DNA of 64,000 nt, from assembly GCF_031081985.1 (NCBI RefSeq), contig NZ_JARWSK010000003.1, forward strand, positions 186,001 to 250,000. The letters are read 5' to 3'. The translations under genes and the position numbers were made by a program. The first letter of the stretch is position 1. Each line of letters begins with the position of its first letter. Below the pieces are notes generated by a model. The model ran no database searches and was not told the origin of the DNA. It saw only the letters and a list, made by a program, of their open reading frames with translations. This DNA comes from Komagataeibacter xylinus. Its GTDB lineage: Bacteria > Pseudomonadota > Alphaproteobacteria > Acetobacterales > Acetobacteraceae. Shown here in pieces: positions 54,196-63,002 of the stretch.

Positions 54196-55461
54196 TCAGC
54201 GAATGATGTCGGTCCCACCCATATAAGGCCGCAGCACCTCCGGCACGGTGATGCTGCCATCCTCGTTCTGGTAGTTTTCCATCACCGCGATCAGCGTGCG
54301 GCCCACGGCAAGGCCGGAGCCATTGAGCGTGTGCACGAAGGCAGGCTTGCCATCGGCCGCACGGTAGCGGGCATTCATGCGCCGGGCCTGGAAGTCGCGC
54401 GTGGTGGAGCATGACGAGATCTCACGCCACGCCTTCTGGCCGGGCAGCCAGGCTTCGAGGTCGAAGGTCTTTGCCGCGCCAAAGCCGGTATCACCCGCGC
54501 ATAGCAGCAGGCGGCGATAGGGAATGCCCAGCTTCTCCAGCACCATCTCGGCACAGCGGGTCATGCGCTCGTGCTCGGCATCACTTTCCTCCGGCGTGGT
54601 GATGCTGACCATCTCCACCTTCTGGAACTGGTGCTGGCGCAGCATGCCGCGCGTATCGCGCCCTGCCGCCCCCGCCTCGCTGCGGAAGCATGAGGAAAGG
54701 GCCACCAGCCGGCGCGGCAGCACATTGGCGGGCAGGATCTGGCCCGAAACGCTGGCCGTCAGCGGCACCTCGGCGGTGGGGATGAGCCAGCGGCCATCCT
54801 CGGTGCGGAAGGACTGGTCAGCAAATTTGGGCAGCTTGTCGGTGCCGTACATGGCCTCGTTATTGACCAGCACCGGCACGGCAGTTTCCTCGTAGCCGTT
54901 ATCGGTGGTGTGCAGGTCGAGCATGAACTGGCCAAGGGCGCGTTCCATGCGGGCCAGCGCGCCACGCAGCACCACGAAGCGCGCGCCCGACAGGCGGGAT
55001 GCGGTCTCGAAATCCATCAGGCCCAGCGCCTCGCCCAGCTCGAAATGCTCGCGCGGGGTGAAGCTGAATTCGCGCACCACGCCGTTGCGGTGCACTTCCA
55101 CGTTGGCACTTTCATCCGCCCCATCGGGCACGGAGGCGTCAAGCTGGTTGGGCAGGCGCTCAAGCGTGCCACGGATCTGGCCGTCAAGCTCGGCAACCCG
55201 GGTCTGGAGTGCTTCCATCCGCGCCTTGCCGTGGGCCACGCGCTCTTCCAGCGCCGCGGTATCCGCGCCGGATTTGCGTAAGCCCCCGATCTCTTTGGAG
55301 ATCTTCTTGCGGCTGGCCTGAAGCTCCTGCAATTCGGTCTCGGCGGCGCGGCGTTCGGTATCGAGCAGCAGCACGCCATCGGCCACGGCGGGCGCCCCGC
55401 GCCGTTTCAGGGCGGCGTCAAAGCCTGCGGGGTCGGCGCGTAGGGCACGCAGGTCGTGCAT
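54196..55461 (-). CDS. serS: Serine--tRNA ligase
   Basis: Class II synthetase for tRNA-Ser and tRNA-Sec. The protein is 421 residues. The N-terminal coiled-coil arm (about 20-105, rich in Glu/Lys/Arg) that grips the tRNA variable arm is followed by the catalytic domain with [47 protein letters not shown] (motif 2) and [20 protein letters not shown] (motif 3). It shares one base with the stop of tatC, so it is the last gene of the scp-tat cluster. Conserved alphaproteobacterial arrangement. Confidence 0.97.
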   Translation of the reverse strand: MHDLRALRADPAGFDAALKRRGAPAVADGVLLLDTERRAAETELQELQASRKKISKEIGGLRKSGADTAALEERVAHGKARMEALQTRVAELDGQIRGTLERLPNQLDASVPDGADESANVEVHRNGVVREFSFTPREHFELGEALGLMDFETASRLSGARFVVLRGALARMERALGQFMLDLHTTDNGYEETAVPVLVNNEAMYGTDKLPKFADQSFRTEDGRWLIPTAEVPLTASVSGQILPANVLPRRLVALSSCFRSEAGAAGRDTRGMLRQHQFQKVEMVSITTPEESDAEHERMTRCAEMVLEKLGIPYRRLLLCAGDTGFGAAKTFDLEAWLPGQKAWREISSCSTTRDFQARRMNARYRAADGKPAFVHTLNGSGLAVGRTLIAVMENYQNEDGSITVPEVLRPYMGGTDIIR

Positions 55462-56270
55462 CAGGGAGTCTCCTCGGTTTCTTCAGGCGGTCTGCGCGGC
55501 TCGACAAGGCGGGCGCAGAGAATGGAAATTTCGTACAGCCCGATCAGCGGCACGGCCAGCCCGGTCTGGGTAATGACATCGGGCGGGGTCAGGATGGCGG
55601 CGGCCACGAACGCGCCCACATAGGCATAGCGCCGCACCTTCGCCAGTCCCTTTGACGTGACCAGCCCCACGCGGGCCATCAGCGTCAGCACCACCGGCAG
55701 TTCGAACGCCATGCCGAACGCCAGGATCAGCTTCATCACCAGCGACAGGTATTCCGACACCTTGGCCTGGAGTTCGATCTGCAACCCGTCCTGCCCATCC
55801 GCCGTCTGGAACGACAGGAAGAACTTCCATGCGGCGGGGAAGATGAAGTAGTAGGCCAGCGCCGCACCGATGGCGAACATGATGGGGGTGGCGACAAGGA
55901 AGGGCGCAAACGCCCGTTTCTCGCTGCGGTAAAGTCCCGGCGCGATGAAGATCCACGCCTGCACCGCCACCATGGGAAACGACAGGCAGGCCGCGCCGAA
56001 GAAGGCGACCTTCATGTAGGTGAAGAAGGCCTCGTACAGCGCGGTATAGATCAGGTGCGGCTGCTCGCCCTTCTGGCGCATGATGTCGCCCAGCGGCTTG
56101 GCGAGGAAGAAGTAGATCTGCTCGGAATAGTAGTAGCAGACCGCAAAGCACGCCACGAACGACACCATCGACCACAGCAGCCTGCGCCGCAGTTCGACAA
56201 GGTGCTCGAGCAGCGGCATGGGCTGGTCATCAATGGCGTCCGGGTTGGGGTTTGCGTCTTGGGCGTCCAT
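55461..56270 (-). CDS. tatC: Sec-independent protein translocase TatC
   Basis: Six-helix inner-membrane receptor for twin-arginine signal peptides. The protein is 269 residues. The N-terminal [16 protein letters not shown] block contains the conserved Glu/Arg pattern of the signal-peptide-binding face. The first periplasmic loop ([18 protein letters not shown]) and the conserved [16 protein letters not shown] and [20 protein letters not shown] helices are all in place. It lies 7 bp downstream of tatB. A Tat-exported oxidoreductase in this window (37472-38245) is a likely client. Confidence 0.96.
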   Translation of the reverse strand: MDAQDANPNPDAIDDQPMPLLEHLVELRRRLLWSMVSFVACFAVCYYYSEQIYFFLAKPLGDIMRQKGEQPHLIYTALYEAFFTYMKVAFFGAACLSFPMVAVQAWIFIAPGLYRSEKRAFAPFLVATPIMFAIGAALAYYFIFPAAWKFFLSFQTADGQDGLQIELQAKVSEYLSLVMKLILAFGMAFELPVVLTLMARVGLVTSKGLAKVRRYAYVGAFVAAAILTPPDVITQTGLAVPLIGLYEISILCARLVEPRRPPEETEETP

Positions 56271-56277
56271 CGTGTTC

Positions 56278-56838
56278 CTATTCCTGCCCTGCCTGGGTCA
56301 CGCCAACGCGCTGGCCACGGTGAATGACCCGCACCGGCGGCAGGAAGGCGGGGGGCGTGAGGCGCGGCAGTTCGGCGGCGATGCGCCGGGCGGTGCGCGG
56401 CGGCAGGAAATCGGGCGCATCGGGTGCGTCCACTTCCGCAGGGCTGTCATCAACAAGGGGCGGTATGTAATGGCGTGAGGGAATGGCCTGCTCGGGCAGG
56501 GACGATGCAGGCGCTGCTGCGGGTGCGGACATGGCGGAGTGCGCCGCCTCATGCGTATCATCAAGCGAGCGGCGCAAAGCGCCATCCCCGTCAATCGCAC
56601 TCATGATCTTGTCGCGCACGTTCATGCGCTTGAGCTGGCCAAGCTGGTCGCGGGCCTCGGTCAGGTCGGCCTCGCGCACCATTTCATCCACATGCGACTG
56701 GAACTCGGTGGCGAGCCCGCGGGCCTTCTTGATCAGCCCGGTAACGGTGCGGATGGCGACAGGCATGTCCTTTGGCCCGATCAGCAGCAGGCCCACCACC
56801 CCGATCAGGGCAAATTCAGACCATGCGAAATCGAACAT
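56278..56838 (-). CDS. tatB: Sec-independent protein translocase TatB
   Basis: TatC partner in twin-arginine recognition. The protein is 186 residues: one N-terminal membrane helix with the E-F-x-x-I-G-V-V-G-L-L-L-I-G-P pattern (SEFALIGVVGLLLIGPKDMP), an amphipathic helix (KKARGLATEFQSHVDEMV), and a long low-complexity C-terminal tail rich in Ala/Pro. The Glu and the tail length favour TatB over TatA. tatA normally lies between scpB and tatB, but only 78 bp separate them here, so tatA is not in this cluster. Confidence 0.93.
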   Translation of the reverse strand: MFDFAWSEFALIGVVGLLLIGPKDMPVAIRTVTGLIKKARGLATEFQSHVDEMVREADLTEARDQLGQLKRMNVRDKIMSAIDGDGALRRSLDDTHEAAHSAMSAPAAAPASSLPEQAIPSRHYIPPLVDDSPAEVDAPDAPDFLPPRTARRIAAELPRLTPPAFLPPVRVIHRGQRVGVTQAGQE

Positions 56839-56916
56839 CTGCCGTTCCTTCCCTACCGCGCCCGCCTTTTGCGGCCCGCGCAGAACCGTACACCATCATC
56901 CTGCCCCGCACACCTA

Positions 56917-57612
56917 TCACGCCCCGGGCGCGTCAGGAACCTCATCCGGCGCATCATCACGCCCCTCCGCCGCGCGCGGGCCTTCGGGTAGTTCGGGTGC
57001 GGCATCGGGCACGTCCACCAGCAATTCCTCGCGCCGGGGCAGGTCGCCGAGGTCCTTGAGGCCAAAATGGCGCAGGAAGCCGTTTGACGTGCCCCACAGG
57101 ATCGGCCGCCCCGGCACTTCCTTGCGGCCCAGCGGCATGATCAGTTCGGCCTCGAGCAGGGTGTCGAGCACCTGCTGGCTCAGGCTTACGCCGCGAATAT
57201 CCTCGATCTCGGCACGCGTGCAGGGCTGGTGGTAGGCGATGATGGCCAGCGTTTCCATGGTCGAGCGCGCCAGCCTGCGCGGGCGCGGCATGACGCGGGT
57301 CAGGCGTGGCGCAAGGTCAGGGGCGGTACGGAACTGCCAGCCCCCCGCCACCTCGACGAGTTCCACCCCGCGCCCGGCATAATGCGCGCCAAGGGCGGCC
57401 AGCGTTGCCGCCACATAGGCATCGCGGTCGGCGGTATCATGCGGGATGCCGCCCTGCGCGCCGAGCACCTCGGCAATGGCGCGGGTGCTGAGCGGGTCAG
57501 CACGGGCGAAGATCAGCGCCTCGACAAGGCGTAGCGAAAAATCCCGCACCGTGATGTTTTCCACCACGGCCTCCACGGGCGCGATGAGGTCGGGCTGCTC
57601 GGGGTCGTTCAT
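56917..57612 (-). CDS. scpB: Segregation and condensation protein B
   Basis: Winged-helix subunit of the SMC-ScpAB condensin complex. The protein is 231 residues. LVEALIFARADPLSTRAIAEVLG, LARSTMETLAIIAYHQPCTRAEIEDIRGVS and LGRKEVPGRPILWGTSNGFLRHFGLKDLGDLP are typical ScpB blocks. The C-terminal 35 residues are acidic and non-conserved. It shares one base with scpA (stop/start overlap), so translation is coupled. smc is elsewhere. Confidence 0.95.
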   Translation of the reverse strand: MNDPEQPDLIAPVEAVVENITVRDFSLRLVEALIFARADPLSTRAIAEVLGAQGGIPHDTADRDAYVAATLAALGAHYAGRGVELVEVAGGWQFRTAPDLAPRLTRVMPRPRRLARSTMETLAIIAYHQPCTRAEIEDIRGVSLSQQVLDTLLEAELIMPLGRKEVPGRPILWGTSNGFLRHFGLKDLGDLPRREELLVDVPDAAPELPEGPRAAEGRDDAPDEVPDAPGA

Positions 57613-58472
57613 CAGGGCCTCTCCCCTTCAGGTTGCATTGGGGCGGCGGGGTCTTGCCCCATCCGCTCACGCAGCAGGATACGGCCAAACTGTTCCGCCT
57701 GCCGCAGTTCGATCGTGCCGTTGCGCGCCATCTCCAGGCTGGCCAGCAGCGTGCCCGCCACGGCGGCCCTCCGGCCGGTCTCGGCCAAGGGGCCAGCCCT
57801 GTCCGCCGCCGTGGCGGGGGGCAGAAAGGCCTCGAGCCCGCACCAGCCCACGGGCATGAGCGTGCCCAGCATGCGCCGCAGCCGCTCGAGCGCGTCCTGC
57901 ACGGTCCAGAACCGTGGCGGGCGCGGCTGGTAGGTGGCCTTGCGCGCGCGCCGCCGCATGGCCGCCATGTAACCGCGCATGAGTTGCGGCACATCCACCG
58001 CAAGCCCCGAACGGTCGATGGCCACGAGGCTCTCGGCCTGCCCGCGTTCAAACACTTCATGGCCAAGCTGGTCACGCGCGCCAAGCCAGCGCCCAAGCTG
58101 CATCATGCGCTCAAGCTCGAGCAGACGCTCGTGCAGGAGGGTGGCCGCATCCTCGGCATCGGTGTCTGCGCCGTCATCCTCGGGCAGCAGCAGGCGCGAC
58201 TTGAGCCATGCCAGCCATGCCGCCATGACCAGCCAGTCCGCCGCCTGCTCCAGCCGCACGGCAGGAATGGCGCGGACCACCGCCAGAAACTGCTCGACAA
58301 GCTGCAGGATGGAAATGCGCCACAGATCCACCTTCTGCGCCCGCGCCAGTTCAAGCAGCAGGTCCATCGGCCCGTCAAACCCGTCAAGATGCACGATGGG
58401 CGCGGTTGGCTGCCCCTCAGCCATGGGGGCGGGCGTGGCCGCCCCCTGCCCTGCCGCCTCTGGCTGGGTCAT
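57612..58472 (-). CDS. scpA: Segregation and condensation protein A
   Basis: Kleisin subunit that bridges the SMC heads. The protein is 286 residues. The N-terminal HLDGFDGPMDLLLELARAQKVDLWRISI block and the helix AADWLVMAAWLAWLKSRLLLPEDD are diagnostic. The C-terminal winged helix follows (about 205-270). In many relatives nagZ lies just upstream; here scpA directly follows the SPOR gene with a 9-bp gap. It starts at ATG 58472. Confidence 0.95.
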   Translation of the reverse strand: MTQPEAAGQGAATPAPMAEGQPTAPIVHLDGFDGPMDLLLELARAQKVDLWRISILQLVEQFLAVVRAIPAVRLEQAADWLVMAAWLAWLKSRLLLPEDDGADTDAEDAATLLHERLLELERMMQLGRWLGARDQLGHEVFERGQAESLVAIDRSGLAVDVPQLMRGYMAAMRRRARKATYQPRPPRFWTVQDALERLRRMLGTLMPVGWCGLEAFLPPATAADRAGPLAETGRRAAVAGTLLASLEMARNGTIELRQAEQFGRILLRERMGQDPAAPMQPEGERP

Positions 58473-58481
58473 GGAATGCGC

Positions 58482-59459
58482 TCAGGAATGGACCGGTTCA
58501 CACGGCAGGTTTTTGGCCTTGACCTTCTCGCACACCGATGCGGCCTGCGCCTTGCTCAGCCCCTTGATGCGCAGGCGGTAGAATGTCTTGCCATCCCGCT
58601 CCACCTTGACGACGGCAGGCTGGTAAGGGCCGAACACGCTGGGGTAGCGGCTGAGCAGGCGGCTCCAGTTCTTGAGCGCCGCCTCCTGCGAATCAAGGGC
58701 GGCAAGCTGCACGCCATAGGCGCCATTGCCCTCATTGAGCGCGCGCGGCACCGGCGGCGGCAGGGTCGCGGGGGCTTCCTCCTCGGCCTGCCTTGCCGGT
58801 TCCGCGGGCTTGCGGGCGGCCTCCTGCGGGGCGGGCTCGGGCTGGGCGGCAGGCTGCTCGGCGGGGGCGGCGGCGGTCGCAGCCGGCGGGGGCGCATTGC
58901 CGGCATCGGCGCTGTCGCCGCCCGGTGGCGGGGCGTATTGCCGGGCCATGGCATCGGGCTGGGGCTGCTCGGGCGGGGGGGAGAGGCGCATCACGCCGCC
59001 ATCAGCCGCCATGCCATCGCCCGCGCCCAGAATCTGCATGCCACCCGGATCAGCAGGCTTGACGCGCACCGGCCCCGGCGGCGGACCGAGCACCGCGATG
59101 CCGCCTTCATGGTGGCCGAACAAAGACCACCCGCCAATCGCCAGGACCAGAATGCCGCCAAGACCTGCCGCGCCATAGACCAGCTTGCGCGTGAGCGGGT
59201 CATCGCCCAGCAGGTTGCTGCCCGCAAGGCGGGCCAGCAGGGCCTTTAAAGCGGTGCCGCCCCGGCCACCACGGGCAGGCTGGCGCGGGCCGATGTCATC
59301 CGCCGGCTCCATGGGCGAGCGCGTGTTCAGGTCGGGGTTGGAATCAGTCCCCATGCGCTCGCGCGTGGCCGGGCGCTCGGCATAGGGATCGGGTGCTGCG
59401 GGGTTATTCCGAAGATCATCGGAACCACCATTGCGCGGCGGGGTATCGTCAGGACTCAT
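58482..59459 (-). CDS. SPOR-domain protein, peptidoglycan-binding
   Basis: 325 residues. A cytoplasmic N-terminal tail rich in Pro/Asp/Arg (about 1-88), one membrane helix (about 92-113, KLVYGAAGLGGILVLAIGGWSLF), a long Pro/Ala/Glu-rich periplasmic linker (about 115-240), and a C-terminal SPOR domain (about 245-325: YGVQLAALDSQEAALKNWSRLL ... YRLRIKGLSKAQAASVCEKVKA). SPOR domains bind denuded glycan strands at division sites. Its ATG overlaps the argS stop by 3 bases. The argS-SPOR pair is conserved in alphaproteobacteria. Confidence 0.9.
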   Translation of the reverse strand: MSPDDTPPRNGGSDDLRNNPAAPDPYAERPATRERMGTDSNPDLNTRSPMEPADDIGPRQPARGGRGGTALKALLARLAGSNLLGDDPLTRKLVYGAAGLGGILVLAIGGWSLFGHHEGGIAVLGPPPGPVRVKPADPGGMQILGAGDGMAADGGVMRLSPPPEQPQPDAMARQYAPPPGGDSADAGNAPPPAATAAAPAEQPAAQPEPAPQEAARKPAEPARQAEEEAPATLPPPVPRALNEGNGAYGVQLAALDSQEAALKNWSRLLSRYPSVFGPYQPAVVKVERDGKTFYRLRIKGLSKAQAASVCEKVKAKNLPCEPVHS

Positions 59460-61261
59460 CGCATCTCCTCGACCGGCTGCACGCCGAGCACGTTCAGGCC
59501 CGAACGCAGCACGGTTGCCGTCGCCTCGACAAGGGCGAGTTTCGTGCGGGTTGCGGCCACGTCATCTTCCTGCACGAAGCGCAGGGTCGTGTCATCCTTG
59601 CCCCGGTTCCACAATGCATGGAAATCGGAGGCCAGTTCATTGAGATAGAACGCAATGCGGTGCGGCTCATGCGCGCTCGCCGCCGACTCGACCATGCGCG
59701 GCCACTGCGCCATGCGCTGCAGGAGCGCCAGTTCCGCATCGGCCGTAAGCCCCGACAGGTCGGCCGTTGCAAGTTCGGCAGGCGTGAGGCCGCCGGGCAG
59801 CCTGCCCGCATTGGCAAGACCCGCTGCCGCCCGCAGCACCGAGCAGCAGCGCGCATGGGCGTACTGCACGTAGAACACCGGGTTGTCGCGGCTCTGGGCC
59901 ACGACCTGGTCGAGGTCGAACTCCATCTGCGCATCGGCCTTGCGGGTGAGCATGGTAAAGCGCACCGCGTCACGCCCCACCTCGTCAATCAGGTCGCGCA
60001 GGGTCACGAACGTGCCCGCGCGCTTGGACATGCGCACCGGCTGCCCATCGCGCACGATGCGCACGATCTGGCACAAAAGCACGTCAAGCACCGGGCGGCC
60101 ATCGGTGGCCAGTGCCGCAACGGCAGCCTTCATGCGCGTGACGTAACCGCCATGATCCGCACCCCATACATCGACCAGCACGTCAGCGCCCCGGCGGATC
60201 TTGTCGGCATGGTAGCCAATGTCATTGGCGAAATAGGTGTTCGAGCCATCGGACTTGCGCAGCGGGCGATCGACATCATCGCCAAATTCGGTGGAGCGGA
60301 ACAGGGTCTGGGGGCGGGCTTCCCAGTCATCGGGCAGCTTGCCCTTGGGGGGCTCGAGCACGCCTTCGTAGATCAGGCCCTTTTCCTCGAGCTTTTTGAT
60401 GGCGCGGTCGGTCTCGCCATCTGCCAGGATCTTTGCCTCGCTGGTGAACACGTCATGATGCACGCCGAGGGCTGCGAGATCCTCGCGGATCATGCCCATC
60501 ATGGTATCGACCGCCTCTTTCTTCACGGTCTCGAGCCACAGGGCGGGATCGGCCGGCTTCAGGCCGGGGGCGGCGAGGCTGTCGCCATGCTTTTTGGCCA
60601 GCGCCTCGCCCACGGGCACGAGGTAGTCACCGCCGTACTGGATCGCGCCACCGGGCACGACGGCTGCAAATTCCTCCTGTGTCACGGTGGTGTGCAGCGC
60701 CTGCAGGTAGCGCCAGTACGCAGCCCAGGCCAGCGCGATCACCTGCGCACCGGCATCGTTGATGTAATATTCCTTCGTGACCGCATAGCCCGCCTTGGCC
60801 AGCAGGTTGGCCAGCACGTCACCCACCACGGCGCCACGGCAATGGCCCACATGCATCGGCCCCGTGGGGTTGGCCGAGACATATTCCACGTTCACCTTCA
60901 CCCCGTTCCCTGCGGTGCTGGTGCCGTAGGCCTCGCCCGCCTGCAGCACGTCACGCGCCACGGCCTGCCATACGGCGGGGGCAAGGCGCATGTTGACAAA
61001 GCCCGGCCCCGCCACCTCGGCCTGCGCAATGCCGGGCACGGAGGCCAGCGCCGTGACCAGTTCACCCGCGATCTCGGCAGGGCGGCGGCGGGCCGCCTTG
61101 GAGATGACAAGCGCCGCATTGGTGGCAAGGTCGCCATGGGCGGGGTCGCGGGTGGGCGTGACCTCGACGCGCTCAAGGGCTGCTGGGGGCAGGTCGGGCA
61201 TGATGGTGCGCAACGCATCGCGCACATGCGTGAGGTAAAGGGCGAACAGACTGTCTGACAT
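59456..61261 (-). CDS. argS: Arginine--tRNA ligase
   Basis: Class I synthetase. The protein is 601 residues. The HIGH motif appears as HVGHCRGAVVGD after YVSANPTGPM, and the KMSKS equivalent is MSKRAGTFVTLRDLI. The C-terminal DALR anticodon-binding domain begins near NPVFYVQYAHAR. It is the first gene of the argS-SPOR-scpA-scpB-tatB-tatC-serS transcription unit, all minus strand. A broken dgt lies directly upstream; in relatives an intact dgt occupies this place. Confidence 0.96.
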   Translation of the reverse strand: MSDSLFALYLTHVRDALRTIMPDLPPAALERVEVTPTRDPAHGDLATNAALVISKAARRRPAEIAGELVTALASVPGIAQAEVAGPGFVNMRLAPAVWQAVARDVLQAGEAYGTSTAGNGVKVNVEYVSANPTGPMHVGHCRGAVVGDVLANLLAKAGYAVTKEYYINDAGAQVIALAWAAYWRYLQALHTTVTQEEFAAVVPGGAIQYGGDYLVPVGEALAKKHGDSLAAPGLKPADPALWLETVKKEAVDTMMGMIREDLAALGVHHDVFTSEAKILADGETDRAIKKLEEKGLIYEGVLEPPKGKLPDDWEARPQTLFRSTEFGDDVDRPLRKSDGSNTYFANDIGYHADKIRRGADVLVDVWGADHGGYVTRMKAAVAALATDGRPVLDVLLCQIVRIVRDGQPVRMSKRAGTFVTLRDLIDEVGRDAVRFTMLTRKADAQMEFDLDQVVAQSRDNPVFYVQYAHARCCSVLRAAAGLANAGRLPGGLTPAELATADLSGLTADAELALLQRMAQWPRMVESAASAHEPHRIAFYLNELASDFHALWNRGKDDTTLRFVQEDDVAATRTKLALVEATATVLRSGLNVLGVQPVEEMR

Positions 61262-61372
61262 GCGGCTTGGTTTCCCAACAGATAACGGTAACAGGCCCTG
61301 TGGCCCGGCATGGTATGGCCCGCCGGCATCGCGCAGGAGCGGTGGCGGGCGGAAGATCGTGCTGCGCGTGTT

Positions 61373-61727
61373 TCACCCCGGCGAGGACAGGTCCGTCAAC
61401 CGTCGATACGCCTCAATAGTGCAGCGACCGGTCATGGCGGCACTATAATCGGCCACCACCCGGCATGCACCTGCCATATCACCCGCCGCGCGGGCGCCAT
61501 CGGGCCGCAGGCTCATGTCATGCGCAAGGATGGCCAGGGCGCGATTCGACCCCAAGCCGGGCCTTGCGCGCCCTGCGCCTGGCGGGACGCGAAACGCGCG
61601 ATGGGACTGCATCGGCCCGATCCGGCCCATGGCCTGCGCGTTGGGAACGCGGCGGATGGCGGCAGCCACCGGCATGGAGCCTGCCACGGGCCGTAGCGGT
61701 CTGGACAGCGTAGGGTGCAGTGCTCAT
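61373..61727 (-). pseudogene. dgt: Remnant of dgt (dNTP triphosphohydrolase), N- and C-terminal fragments
   Basis: Two frames on the minus strand hold recognisable pieces of the alphaproteobacterial dGTPase-like protein. The start at 61727 reads MSTAPYAVQTATARGRLH, matching the family N-terminus pattern A-P-[YF]-A-x6-RGRL. After a frame change, the segment ending at 61373 reads RVVADYSAAMTGRCTIEAYRRL, matching the family C-terminus (R-V-V-A-D-Y-x-A-G-M-T-D-R-x(7)-RRL). The middle, including the HD metal-binding motifs, is missing: the locus is about 0.35 kb instead of about 1.15 kb. Position between argS and erpA is where dgt sits in relatives. Non-functional if this reading is right. Confidence 0.7.
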
Positions 61728-61854
61728 ATAGGATCAGGACCAAGCCATGGATGAAACGGTAAAGGCCATACTGCCGCACATCCATAACCCGCCCGTAGCC
61801 CGCAGCCAACATGAACTGGCCCCGGCCTGCGGGCACAGATCATGGTGAAACCCG

Positions 61855-62220
61855 ATGTCCACGCCCCCTTCCCCCCCGGCCGAGATGTTTTGCGTATCGG
61901 ATTCGGCAGCCCATCGCCTGCGCGAGATCCTTGATGAACAGCCTGCCAGCCCCACGGGCGAGCCAGCCCTGCGGGTTGCGGTCGAGGCGGGTGGCTGCAA
62001 CGGCTTTCAATATAAATTCGCGCTTGAGCCCGAAACCCGGACCGATGACATCGTCATTGCCGCAGGCACTGCCCGCGTGCTCGTTGACCCCGCCAGCATG
62101 GACCTGCTGAGGGGGGCCGTGCTCGATTTTGATGACAGCCTGATGGGCGCGCATTTCACGGTGCGCAATCCGCAGGCGGCCTCCTCGTGCGGGTGTGGCA
62201 CCAGCTTCTCGGTGGAATGA
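61855..62220 (+). CDS. erpA: Iron-sulfur cluster insertion protein (A-type carrier, HesB/IscA family)
   Basis: Delivers [Fe-S] clusters to apo-proteins. The protein is 121 residues. The three invariant cysteines are present: Cys48 in VEAGGCNGFQY and Cys112/Cys114 in SCGCGTSF. The N-terminal ~12 residues are Pro-rich. It is divergent from the dgt remnant and ends within the first codon of xthA (ATGATGA), so the two are translationally coupled. ErpA versus IscA cannot be separated with certainty; stand-alone position favours ErpA. Confidence 0.92.
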   Translation: MSTPPSPPAEMFCVSDSAAHRLREILDEQPASPTGEPALRVAVEAGGCNGFQYKFALEPETRTDDIVIAAGTARVLVDPASMDLLRGAVLDFDDSLMGAHFTVRNPQAASSCGCGTSFSVE

Positions 62221-63002
62221 TGAAATTCGTTACCTGGAACGTCAATTCCATCCGCCAGCGCCTTGAGCATGTGCTTGACTACCTTGCCCGCGAGCAGCCC
62301 GACGTGCTGGCCTTGCAGGAGATCAAGTGCGCCACCGAAATCTTCCCCGCCGATGCCTTCAGGGCCGTGGGCTATGACAGCATCGTGGTGGGGCAGAAAA
62401 GCTATAACGGCGTGGCCATTCTCACGCGCCTGCCGCATGAGGTCACCCACACCGCCCTGCCCGGCTGGGAAACCGACCCGCCGCAGGCCCGCTACGTGGA
62501 AATTCGCGCAGGCGGGGTGATTTTTGGCAATCTTTACCTGCCCAACGGCAATTCCGGCGGCAGTGCGGGCTACGACTCCAAGCTTGCCTTCATGGATGCC
62601 CTTGCGCTGCACGCCCACGCCATGCTCGCGGCCGGGCAGGATTTCGTGCTGCTGGGCGACTACAATGTCTGCCCCACCGATGAGGACTGCGCGCCCGGCG
62701 CGCTTGCGCCCGATGATGCGCTGCTGCGCCCGGCCACCCGTGCGGCCTTCCGCCGCCTGCTCTGGCTGGGCCTGACCGATGCGCTGCGCGCGCTGCACCC
62801 GACGGGGCGCTTTTATACGTTCTGGGATTACCAGGCCGCTGCCTGGCAGCGTGACAGCGGGCTGCGCATCGACCATGCCCTGCTCTCGCCCCGCATGGCC
62901 GAACGGCTGCTGACTGCCCTGCCCGCGCGCGATGAACGCGGCAAGGCCCAGCCATCGGACCACGTGCCGCTGGCCGTTACAGTGGCTTGTGCTGCGGACT
63001 GA
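62220..63002 (+). CDS. xthA: Exodeoxyribonuclease III
   Basis: AP endonuclease and 3'-5' exonuclease of base-excision repair. The protein is 260 residues from the ATG at 62220 (an overlapping ATG at 62217 is possible). EEP-fold motifs: FVTWNVNSIRQR, LALQEIKC with the metal-binding Glu34, LPNGNSGGSAGYDSKLAFMDAL, LLGDYNVCPTDEDC, and the C-terminal WDYQAAAWQRDSGLRIDHALLS and PSDHVPL. It is coupled to erpA. The 3' end overlaps the convergent EipB-family gene by 26 bp. Confidence 0.95.
   Translation: MKFVTWNVNSIRQRLEHVLDYLAREQPDVLALQEIKCATEIFPADAFRAVGYDSIVVGQKSYNGVAILTRLPHEVTHTALPGWETDPPQARYVEIRAGGVIFGNLYLPNGNSGGSAGYDSKLAFMDALALHAHAMLAAGQDFVLLGDYNVCPTDEDCAPGALAPDDALLRPATRAAFRRLLWLGLTDALRALHPTGRFYTFWDYQAAAWQRDSGLRIDHALLSPRMAERLLTALPARDERGKAQPSDHVPLAVTVACAAD

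Noticed and set aside
59393-61258. 621-codon open frame on the plus strand opposite argS
   Set aside because: Antisense to argS with its HIGH and KMSKS motifs; no family match seen.
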